From NCBI RefSeq assembly GCF_014196125.1, contig NZ_JACIDA010000001.1, forward strand, positions 930,001 to 994,000: a stretch of 64,000 nt of DNA. The letters run 5' to 3'. Position 1 is the first letter of the stretch. Every line of letters begins with the position of its first letter. A program made the position numbers and the translations under genes. Below the pieces are notes generated by a model. That model was given only the letters and a program-made list of their open reading frames with translations. It was not told the origin of the DNA and did no database searches. Source of the DNA: Brevundimonas mediterranea. Its GTDB lineage: Bacteria; Pseudomonadota; Alphaproteobacteria; Caulobacterales; Caulobacteraceae. This document shows, piece by piece, positions 25,964 through 33,708 of the stretch.

Positions 25964-26599
25964 ATGACCTTGATCCTGATCGGCCAGTATGATTCTCCTT
26001 TTGTTCGGCGCGTAGCGGTCGCCCTGAACCTCCATGGGTTCGGCTATGAGCACTGGCCGTGGTCGACCTTTGCCGACGCCGACAAACTCGCCGTCTACAA
26101 TCCCCTTCGTCGCGTGCCCACGATGGTTCTGGAGAACGGCGAGGTTCTGATCGAAAGCATGGCGATCCTCGATCACCTGGACGAGCAGGCCGGCCCGGAC
26201 CGCCGACTGTTACCGGGAGCCGGCGCGGACCGGCGTGCCGCGCTGAAAACCTGCGCTCTTGCGACCGGGCTGTGCGACAAGATGGTCAGCTTGGTGTACG
26301 AGCGTGTTCTGCATGCAGAGACTTCGGACGTCTGGATCGCGCGGTGCACGACACAGGTGTCTGGCGTTCTGAGCGCCCTGGAAACGCAATGCGCCGCTCT
26401 GGTGACTCCCTTTTGGTTTGGCGAGCGGCCGGGACACGCAGACATCGCCGTAGCCTGCGCCATGCGCTTTCTCCGAGAGGCGCATCCTGACATCGCCGCC
26501 ATGTCCAACTGGACGGCGCTCACCGCGCACGCCCAACGTTGCGAAGCCATGGCGTCGTTCAGCAGCGTCGCCCAAAGCTTCGACCCGCCCCGGCGTTAA
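25964..26599 (+). CDS. Glutathione S-transferase family protein
   Basis: A 211-residue GST: the thioredoxin-like N-terminal domain begins MTLILIGQYDSPFVRRVAV, with RVPTMVLENGEVLIESMAIL as the glutathione gamma-glutamyl site, and an all-helical C-terminal domain follows. Likely cytoplasmic detoxification. It stands alone, and could belong to the acquired region or to the old chromosome; the boundary is not clear. Confidence 0.88.
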   Translation: MTLILIGQYDSPFVRRVAVALNLHGFGYEHWPWSTFADADKLAVYNPLRRVPTMVLENGEVLIESMAILDHLDEQAGPDRRLLPGAGADRRAALKTCALATGLCDKMVSLVYERVLHAETSDVWIARCTTQVSGVLSALETQCAALVTPFWFGERPGHADIAVACAMRFLREAHPDIAAMSNWTALTAHAQRCEAMASFSSVAQSFDPPRR

Positions 26600-26954
26600 C
26601 CGGCGCTGTAAGCTGTCGTTTCCGAGGCATTCGACCGGGGCGTCAGACTTCCTCCTGAGAGCAAAACACAATCTTGATTCAGAAAATTGCGGATCAACAG
26701 GTCCGTACAATGATGGCGGACATCGCACCTCCCTTTCGAATAGCTGCGAAAGGCGGGCTTAGAACGCTATAGCGTAGACGTATTGCTCATCATCATCCGG
26801 CACGGCCCGCCATTCGCCTTGGCGCCCAAAACGGGGCCGGCGGAATCAACCTTTCGAATTGAATCAGCAGGGCTCGGATCGGGCCACGCCCCCCGTGTTC
26901 CGCAGCCTGAAGGAGGGCTCCGCCGCGATCACGCCGCGACGGAGCGCCTGTGCC
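26600..26954. other. Non-coding stretch with palindrome and hairpin
   Basis: No convincing gene. It holds a perfect 12-base palindrome ACGCTATAGCGT (26764-26775), a plausible regulator site, and a hairpin GCTCCG/CGGAGC with inner CGCG/CGCG (26917-26945) that may end the phospholipase gene on the - strand, though without a clear T-run. Confidence 0.45.
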
Positions 26955-28769
26955 TTATTGGGCCGCCAGCGCGGCCTGGACCTCGGCCCGGGCGGCTTCC
27001 ATGTCGCGGCGGAAGACGTCGGAGCGTTGTTCGGCGCCATAGATGACCATGCCCGACTGGATGCCGGCCTCGACGGCGCTGTAGCTGTGGGATCCGCAGA
27101 TGTAGCGGCTCTCGGCGAACTCGCGGCCGCGCGCATAGAGGGCGTCGGCGCGCTGGGGCGCCAGTTCGGCCAGGATCATCGCCACATGCACCCCATGGGC
27201 CGAGTGACCGGACGGATAGTCGGGATTGGCGGCCAGATGGTCGCTCTTGGCTTCGCAGATCGGCTGGTCCGTGCCGATATAGGGGCGTTTGGTGGCCCAG
27301 TGAGTCTTGGCGTCACCGACCGCCGAACGGTCGGCGCCCGCCCGGTCCAGCAGCGCCGTCAGGACCGGCGCGGTTTCGCGCGTCAGGCGCACGCCCAAGG
27401 CCTCGGCGAAATGATCATAGGCGTCCCCGGTGACGTCGTGGGTGGCCAGAACCCAGCGCGGCGTGCCCTCCAGGCTGCGGGTCTGCAGGAAGACGCCCCG
27501 ATTGGCGATGTCGCGTGGCGAACCCGGCGCGGGCGGGGGCGCCAGGACGGCGGTCAGGTCCGGCCGGTCCGGCTTGGCCAGATAGCCGCGCGGGACGGCG
27601 GCGCCGGTCGGCTCGATCGCCAGACCGTCGCAGCGCGTCTCGGTCCGCAGCCGGTTGCAGGCGGCGGCGTCCGCGCCCGTCAGCCGCACCTCATAGCCCG
27701 GGAAGCGCGGATCGGCCCACAGATAGTCCGTCGATACATATTGCGCTCCGCTGGCGAAGGCGGCGCTGCGGCGCGCGACGTCGCCGGAGCGAGCCTCCGC
27801 CGTGTCCGCATCGGCCCGCGTCCGGACGATGAAGCCGGCGCGGACGGCGGCCTGAATACGCGCCTGCTCGGCGACGGGGTCGTTGAGCGTCAGATAGGCG
27901 GCGGCCGGCGAGGCCTCATCGGTGTTGACGAAGAAGACGCGGCCTTCCAGCGAGCGGCGCGCGCCACGATAGCTGGCGACCTTTTCCGGGCCTTCGTCCA
28001 GCGCGAAGAAGACCTTGCCCCGCGCGGCTCCCAACGTCGGCCAGCCGCCGGCCAGAACCGCGTCACGCAGGGTGGGATGATCGCCCTGGACACCGTCCGG
28101 CGTGATCAGCCGGTCAGCGTCGAAGACCGAGCGGACCTCGGCGTCCAGGGCGTCCCAGGCGGCGACGTCGAATTCCAGGGGCGTCACCCCGCCCGGCATG
28201 GACGCGCTGCCCGTCTTGGCGTTCAGCATGATCAGGATCGGGGCGTGATCGGGATGGGCGCGCGACCAGTCGCGGATTTCGGTCAGACAGGCCACAAAGG
28301 TCAGGCAGGTGCTGCGGAAATCGACGTCCGGCATATGCAGGGTCTTGAAGCCGGGTCGGGCCATGGCTTCGGCGAAGGCGGCGCTGGTCGGCGCGCCCTG
28401 CCCCGGCCGACCCAGGGCGGACAGGGGATGGGCGTAGCGCCCGCCCTGCGGATCGTTCAGCACGTCGATCTCGATCTGGCGTGCGCCGGCGTCCAGTTGT
28501 TCGGTCAGGGGCCGGTGCGAATAGTCCAGGGCCACGGCGGCGGGATTGACGGCGATCATGGCCTGCAGCTCGGCGGCCGGGATCGGCAGCTTGTAGCTGT
28601 TATGGGTCCCCACGGCCGTCAGATCGTTCATCCCCAGACGCCGATCCATCCAGGCCACAGCACAGGCGTCGCCGCCCGCCGCCCGAACGTCCGACGCGCT
28701 CAGATCACAGGCCGGCTGTACGGCGTTGAGGGCGGATCCGGCCAACAGGGCGGCCATCGGGGTAAACAT
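26955..28769 (-). CDS. Fusion: phosphoinositide-type phospholipase C + PAP2 phosphatase
   Basis: A 604-residue protein. Residues 40-380 match calcium-dependent phosphoinositide phospholipase C: GTHNSYK with catalytic His56, ARQIEIDVLNDPQGG (calcium ligands), and the MPDVDFRSTC loop. Residues 400-604 are a PAP2/class A acid phosphatase domain: KTHWATKRP (Lys488, Arg495), PSGH (His522) and SRYICGSH (His561). The aspartate normally three residues after that histidine is Ala565. A hydrophobic N-terminus suggests export. In one protein, diester cleavage could be followed by phosphate release. It ends a TonB/FecR/sigma gene set. Confidence 0.8.
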   Translation of the reverse strand: MFTPMAALLAGSALNAVQPACDLSASDVRAAGGDACAVAWMDRRLGMNDLTAVGTHNSYKLPIPAAELQAMIAVNPAAVALDYSHRPLTEQLDAGARQIEIDVLNDPQGGRYAHPLSALGRPGQGAPTSAAFAEAMARPGFKTLHMPDVDFRSTCLTFVACLTEIRDWSRAHPDHAPILIMLNAKTGSASMPGGVTPLEFDVAAWDALDAEVRSVFDADRLITPDGVQGDHPTLRDAVLAGGWPTLGAARGKVFFALDEGPEKVASYRGARRSLEGRVFFVNTDEASPAAAYLTLNDPVAEQARIQAAVRAGFIVRTRADADTAEARSGDVARRSAAFASGAQYVSTDYLWADPRFPGYEVRLTGADAAACNRLRTETRCDGLAIEPTGAAVPRGYLAKPDRPDLTAVLAPPPAPGSPRDIANRGVFLQTRSLEGTPRWVLATHDVTGDAYDHFAEALGVRLTRETAPVLTALLDRAGADRSAVGDAKTHWATKRPYIGTDQPICEAKSDHLAANPDYPSGHSAHGVHVAMILAELAPQRADALYARGREFAESRYICGSHSYSAVEAGIQSGMVIYGAEQRSDVFRRDMEAARAEVQAALAAQ

Positions 28770-28822
28770 GGGGAACTCCTTGGGTTTGGAACAGGAAGGG
28801 CCTGGGCCGCGCGGTGTGGGGG

Positions 28823-31798
28823 CTATAGCGACCAGCGCAGGCTGGCGGTGACGCTGGGACCGACGCGGCCGAGTTGCAGCAGGCGTCGCGTGTCGTGCTC
28901 ATAGGCGAGGTCGGTCGTGTCGGTCAGGTTCGAGGCGGCGATCACCAGTTCACCGCCCGATCCGATGTCGAACGAGGCCTGGGCGTCCAGATAGCCGGCG
29001 TCCGCCACTGTGAAGTCCGACACCCCTCCCCCCTGCATGTCCGCCTCGGATCGGAAGGCGGACCGCCAGGACCAGGACAGGCCGATGGCGATCGGCCCCC
29101 GCTCGAAGAAGGGGTTGATCGAATAGGCCAGGCGCGACACCCCCGCCAGGCTGCGCCGGCCGGGGCCGTGGCCGTCCGTCCAGGTCCCGCTGGCCCAAAG
29201 GCCGAAGCCGGACGGCAGCCGACGGTGCAGGCTGATCTCCAGCCCCTGGCTGATCGCCCGCCCCAGATTGGCCGGCCGCGACATCAGCACCTCGGCGCGC
29301 ACCAGGGGACCGGCCTGGGTTTCGAACACCAGCATCTCCGGCGCGGCCACCAGTCCGATGAAATCGTCGATGGTCTTGTGGAAGGCGGCGATGCTGAGCG
29401 CGCCTTGCGGGAAGGTCCACTCATAGGAGACGTCGAGATTGGTCGACATATAGGGGTCGAGGTCCGGATTTCCGCCCACCCCGACGAACAGCGAACCCGG
29501 CGAAGGATCGTCGATCTCGGCCTGTCCGCGCTCGTAGATGGACGAGACCAGGGAACTGGCTGGCGCCGTCGCCAACCGCAGATCGGCCAGGGACGGCCGG
29601 GTCATGGTGCGGGACGCCGCCAGCCGCAGCCGGCGCCCCTGATCAAGGTCAAAGGCGATGTTCAGGCTGGGAAGCAGACGGATATCCGACCCCGTATGAG
29701 ATACGTTCCGGATCGCCGCCACGCCCTTGTCGTCCGTCGTCAGCAGCGCGCCGTCCACAGCCGTCCGGGTCGCCACCAGGCGAAGGCCCAGATTGCCGAA
29801 GAAGGACGCCGCCCCCGCATCCCCTTCAAAATCGATCCGTCCATAGACAGCCCCGACCCGCTCCCCCACCCGGTAGGAGTTCTGCAGGTCGGCCCCGGTG
29901 GGCTTCAGGTCGCCCGGCGAGACCACGATGCTGTCGCTTTCGCCCGGAAGGATGAAGGCGGTCTGCAAGGAGGCGAAGTCCGCGACGACCCAGTCGCCCG
30001 GATGCCGGCCGATCAAGGCGTCGAAGACGTCGTCCTGAACCCGCGACCTGAAGAAATCCGAGGTCAACACGGCCTCCGGCCGCAGGGCGGCTTCGCGGTC
30101 CCGGCGCTGATAGTCGCGGGACCGGTCGCTGACCTGGCCGCCGAAACGGAAGTCGAACAGGCTCAGTCCGCCGATCCGGACATCTGCGGTCCGGCCGATG
30201 TCGATCAGGGCCGTGGCGTCGTCATCAACGGATGCAATGGCGCGCACGCCCAGCTTTTGCCATTTCAAGGCGGAGGAGTCGCCGAGATCGAAGTCGGTCT
30301 GCAGCAGGGCCGCCTTTCGCACGGAAGCGGCGTCGCCCACGTCAAAGCTGTAGGACGGGGAAACACGCGCGCTGAAGGACAGGCGTTCGAGCGGCGTATC
30401 CAATTTAGATCGCGCGCGCGACAGGCTGACGCGCGGCTGAAACCTCCATGCCCCCACCATGACCCTGGCCGTTCCCGAGACCACGATATTCAGATGCGCC
30501 TGGTCGGAAAACTCGGTGTTGTTGTCGATCGTGCCCGACTGGACCGCGCCGGCCGAAACCACCCCGTCCGTGATCGTCGCTTGGGCGTCGGCCGCTTCCA
30601 GCAACTTGCCGAGCCCATAGACGATCCGGTCTTCACGGATGGCGTTGTCGAAGGTCGAAACCAGGCTATCGAACCGCAGATGGACGGACGGCGTCGCCCG
30701 CCATTCTCCTCCCAGGAACAGGCTTCGACGCAGGCGGTCCTCCTGTTCGACGGTCGTGCGAACATCGCTGGGGGCCACGACCTGTTCGCCGTCGATGATC
30801 ACCGGCAGATAACGCTGAATCTGGAACCTGTCGTAGAGGACCGAACGCCCCTCCTGCGACAAACCTCCGACCAACCCCCAGTCGCCGTCATCCGAAACAA
30901 GCCGTCCGGCCAAGGACAGGTCGAGACGGGGATCCTGCAGCCGCGCCTCGCCCGCGCCGCCGATCCGCAGACTCAGGAACGGATCGCCGTCCAGCCCCCC
31001 CACCGTCTCGATATTGATGTTTGAGCCGATGCCGCCCTCGATCAGATCCGGCGTCGCGGACTTGGTCAGTTGCGCGCCGGCCAGCAGGTCCGCCGACAAG
31101 GCGCGAAAGCGGAACTGGCGGCCGCTTTGGGTCGAGTTGCGGATGTTCTCGTTGAAGGCCACCGGCGCGCCGTTCAGGGTCACCGACTGGAACAGGGGGC
31201 CCAGCCCCCGGACGCTGACGAACTGTCCCTCCCCAACCTCGCGCTCGATAGCGACGCCGGGGACGCGCTGAAGGGCCTCGGCCAGATTGGCGGCCGGCAG
31301 TTCGCCGATCCGGGTCGAAGAGGCGCTGTCGGATATGACGTCGGCGTTGCGCTTGCGGCGCAGGGACTCTTCGATCTGTTCCGACAGCCGACCGATCACC
31401 GTCACCTCTTCCAGCTCGGTCGGCGCTATGGGCTGCGCGCGATCCGGCGCGGAAGACGCCGCCCAGACCCGAACGCCCCGCGCGCCGATAAAGCGGTACT
31501 GGAGGCCGGCGCCGTCCAGCATCCGACCGACCGCCGCACGCCAGGTCATTCGCCCCCGAACGGCACGGCTGCGCCGCGTCTCGCCTGGTGGGGCGACAAA
31601 GGCCAGTTCACACCCCGCCGCCACACACAGGTCCACCAGGGCGCGCCGAGCGTCCTGGGCCGGAATGTCGAAGGTGCGTGTCCCGTCCTGCGCATGGGCG
31701 GTCCCGGCCCATCCGCCGCCGACCAGCACAGACACCACCGCCCCCGCGACAACGACACGTCGCGCACCGAGCGGCGTCGATGGTGCGAACGGCTTCAA
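28823..31798 (-). CDS. STN-domain TonB-dependent receptor
   Basis: A 991-residue outer-membrane receptor: signal peptide, an STN signalling domain (FDIPAQDARRALVDLC, about residues 43-110), a TonB-box region (EEVTVIGR), a plug domain (LAEALQRVPGVAIEREVGEG, RGLGPLF) and a beta-barrel ending in SLRW with a terminal aromatic-rich strand. STN domains contact FecR proteins in the periplasm, so this receptor should signal as well as transport. The start appears to be TTG at 31798. Gene order with fecR and the ECF gene upstream and the phospholipase downstream supports a shared substrate. Confidence 0.92.
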   Translation of the reverse strand: MKPFAPSTPLGARRVVVAGAVVSVLVGGGWAGTAHAQDGTRTFDIPAQDARRALVDLCVAAGCELAFVAPPGETRRSRAVRGRMTWRAAVGRMLDGAGLQYRFIGARGVRVWAASSAPDRAQPIAPTELEEVTVIGRLSEQIEESLRRKRNADVISDSASSTRIGELPAANLAEALQRVPGVAIEREVGEGQFVSVRGLGPLFQSVTLNGAPVAFNENIRNSTQSGRQFRFRALSADLLAGAQLTKSATPDLIEGGIGSNINIETVGGLDGDPFLSLRIGGAGEARLQDPRLDLSLAGRLVSDDGDWGLVGGLSQEGRSVLYDRFQIQRYLPVIIDGEQVVAPSDVRTTVEQEDRLRRSLFLGGEWRATPSVHLRFDSLVSTFDNAIREDRIVYGLGKLLEAADAQATITDGVVSAGAVQSGTIDNNTEFSDQAHLNIVVSGTARVMVGAWRFQPRVSLSRARSKLDTPLERLSFSARVSPSYSFDVGDAASVRKAALLQTDFDLGDSSALKWQKLGVRAIASVDDDATALIDIGRTADVRIGGLSLFDFRFGGQVSDRSRDYQRRDREAALRPEAVLTSDFFRSRVQDDVFDALIGRHPGDWVVADFASLQTAFILPGESDSIVVSPGDLKPTGADLQNSYRVGERVGAVYGRIDFEGDAGAASFFGNLGLRLVATRTAVDGALLTTDDKGVAAIRNVSHTGSDIRLLPSLNIAFDLDQGRRLRLAASRTMTRPSLADLRLATAPASSLVSSIYERGQAEIDDPSPGSLFVGVGGNPDLDPYMSTNLDVSYEWTFPQGALSIAAFHKTIDDFIGLVAAPEMLVFETQAGPLVRAEVLMSRPANLGRAISQGLEISLHRRLPSGFGLWASGTWTDGHGPGRRSLAGVSRLAYSINPFFERGPIAIGLSWSWRSAFRSEADMQGGGVSDFTVADAGYLDAQASFDIGSGGELVIAASNLTDTTDLAYEHDTRRLLQLGRVGPSVTASLRWSL

Positions 31799-31891
31799 GC
31801 GGAACAGGCCTTAGGACAATGGGACGAAGTTCAGCGTCGATCCTTAGCGCGACCGCGTGACAGCTCTGCGATGGCCCCAGCCTGCACTGAC

Positions 31892-32890
31892 CTAGTCTGC
31901 TCGTATCAGGGCGCGACCGTCCGAGGTCCGTTCAATGGAAATCGGCAACAGATCGTCCATGCGGTCGATCAGTCCGACCTGTCCGGTCAAGGGCAACACC
32001 ACCGTCACCCTCGTCTTCGCCAGGGCGGGATCGGCGATGACCATCGTCCTGTCGGCGTAACGGGCAGCCTCGGCGATCACGTCGGACAGCGGGGCGTCAT
32101 GGAAGATCAGTCGCCGTTCGCGCCAGGCCGTGGCGGACTCGACGTCCGGACGGCTCAGCCGGACGCGGTCCAGGCCGGGGGTGAAGACGGCCTTCTGGCC
32201 TGGCGCCAGCATCAACGCGTGATCGAGCGAGCGCCTCTTGCCGACGTCATGGCGGCCGATGGCGACACGCCCTTCCAGCAAGGAGACCTCCGCCCGGTTC
32301 CGCCGCAAGGTGGTGGTGAACCGCGTGCCCGTGACGATGACATTCCGATCCGCAACAGCAACCTGGAACGGGCGGGCAGGATTGTGGACGACATCGAAAT
32401 AGGCCGCGCCCCGCAACAGGACGACGCGCCGGGCGTCATCCTCGAACCGCAGCCGGATTTGCGAATCGGCGTCCAGGGTGACGCGAGAGCCGTCCGCCAA
32501 GGCGAGATCGGTGATTTCGCCGGGCGCGCTGGCGTAGACCACCGCCCCCTCGTCGGCGCTCTGGGATCCCAGGCCGGGCAGGATCATCAGGACGACGATG
32601 GCCGCGACGGCCGAGGTCGCCAGGCCGCCGATCAGGATTCGTCGGCCGGCGTTCACGGGCTTGCGCCCCCGCAGCCGCGACAGATCGCCTTCGAAGGCGC
32701 CGGCCAGAGGCGCGAGGCCCGCCAGACGCGCCTTCGCGGTTTCGTAGGCTGGCAGGTTGTCGTCTTTCTCCAGCCAGTCGAGGAAGGCCGCCTGATCGCG
32801 TGCGCGGACAGTCTGCCGACGCATGCGCGCCAGCCAGTCTTCGGCGGTTCGCGGCCGACGATCAAACAGGGATGTCAGGCGCTGAATCAT
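31892..32890 (-). CDS. FecR-family anti-sigma regulator
   Basis: A 332-residue inner-membrane protein: cytoplasmic N-terminal DUF4880-like part (ARDQAAFLDWLEKDDNLPAYE), one membrane helix (ILIGGLATSAVAAIVVLMIL, near residue 95), and a periplasmic FecR domain (LADGSRVTLDADSQIRL, GTRFTTTLRRN, LLEGRVAI). It relays receptor occupancy to the ECF sigma factor encoded 84 bases upstream. Confidence 0.93.
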   Translation of the reverse strand: MIQRLTSLFDRRPRTAEDWLARMRRQTVRARDQAAFLDWLEKDDNLPAYETAKARLAGLAPLAGAFEGDLSRLRGRKPVNAGRRILIGGLATSAVAAIVVLMILPGLGSQSADEGAVVYASAPGEITDLALADGSRVTLDADSQIRLRFEDDARRVVLLRGAAYFDVVHNPARPFQVAVADRNVIVTGTRFTTTLRRNRAEVSLLEGRVAIGRHDVGKRRSLDHALMLAPGQKAVFTPGLDRVRLSRPDVESATAWRERRLIFHDAPLSDVIAEAARYADRTMVIADPALAKTRVTVVLPLTGQVGLIDRMDDLLPISIERTSDGRALIRAD

Positions 32891-32974
32891 GCGCGAACGA
32901 AACGCTCCGGGACGCGGCAGGGGGATAAGGCGCCGACGCCTTCAATATTCACAACGACACAGGGGTACGACACC

Positions 32975-33478
32975 TCAACCCTCCCTGGAAATCTTCAGCT
33001 GACGGAGGGCTTCGGCGATGTGTTTCTCGACCATGCTGACCGAGACGCCCAGGCGTTTGGCGATCTGGCTATAGGTCTGCCCTTCGAACCGGTTGAGCAG
33101 GAAGGCGTCGCGCGTTCGCGGCGGCAGGGCGCGAATGATCCGGGCCGCGGCGGCCAGGTTTTCCCGGCCGATCAGATGCAGATCCGCGGCGGGGGCGTCG
33201 CTGGCCACGGCCCGCGGGCCGGCGTCCAGGGCGTGAATGTCGTCGGTCCCGCGCACGCCCTTGCGGCCGGCCGATTTCCAGCGGTCCGTCTGCAGATTGC
33301 GGGCGATCACAAACAACAGGGGTCGGGCGTCGGCCTCTGACAGATCGTGGCCGGCGCGATGAAACCGAACAAAGGCCTCCTGCACCACGTCCTCGGCGTC
33401 CTCGATCGTCTGCCCCTTGCGTTGCAGATAGCCGATCAGGTCGCGGCGCAGCTCGACGACGAGACGCTCAACCGACAT
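32975..33478 (-). CDS. FecI-type ECF sigma factor
   Basis: A 167-residue ECF sigma factor: region 2 contains DAEDVVQEAFVRF and LLFVIARNLQTDRWKS; region 4 contains ALPPRTRDAFLLNRFEGQTYSQIAKRLGVS (seen as LPPRTRDAFLLNRFEG then TYSQIAKRLGVS) with its helix-turn-helix. ATG 33478 is chosen because the 25 residues before it are not sigma-like. It should transcribe the receptor genes of this locus when released by the FecR protein. Confidence 0.9.
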   Translation of the reverse strand: MSVERLVVELRRDLIGYLQRKGQTIEDAEDVVQEAFVRFHRAGHDLSEADARPLLFVIARNLQTDRWKSAGRKGVRGTDDIHALDAGPRAVASDAPAADLHLIGRENLAAAARIIRALPPRTRDAFLLNRFEGQTYSQIAKRLGVSVSMVEKHIAEALRQLKISREG

Positions 33479-33511
33479 GGCCGCCGTCTTCCTGTCGGTC
33501 AAACGCGCAAA

Positions 33512-33538
33512 GACGTCCCCTCTTGCGGAGGGGACGTC
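33512..33538 (-). terminator. Hairpin between the TonB receptor and the sigma gene
   Basis: GACGTCCCCTC and GAGGGGACGTC form a perfect 11-base-pair stem with a five-base loop, followed on the - strand by TTT. It lies 170 bases behind the TonB receptor stop and 34 bases before the sigma start, so it can end the receptor transcript. A second inverted repeat (AGCCGGCC / GGCCGGCT) lies nearby at about 33617-33642. Confidence 0.55.
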
Positions 33539-33708
33539 GCGCCAGGCCAACCTCTAGGGGATCAGAAGTGGTGGTCTGAACTGCTGCCATGGTCACGGCT
33601 CCCAAGCGAGCCGGCGCCTCAGCCGGCCGCATGAGCGGGCCGGCTGGAAGTTCTGCAGACGACGTCGGCCGTCCGCAGCCCTCCATGGTTTGGCGTTCCG
33701 GAAATGGA

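Noticed and set aside
25828-27000. A direct repeat of the tRNA-Ser 3' end marking the island's right border
   Set aside because: No copy of GTTCGAATCCCACC or CCTCTCCGCCA was seen here.
31070-33340. A 756-codon + strand frame
   Set aside because: Antisense of the STN receptor, FecR and sigma genes, all of which have recognisable domains.
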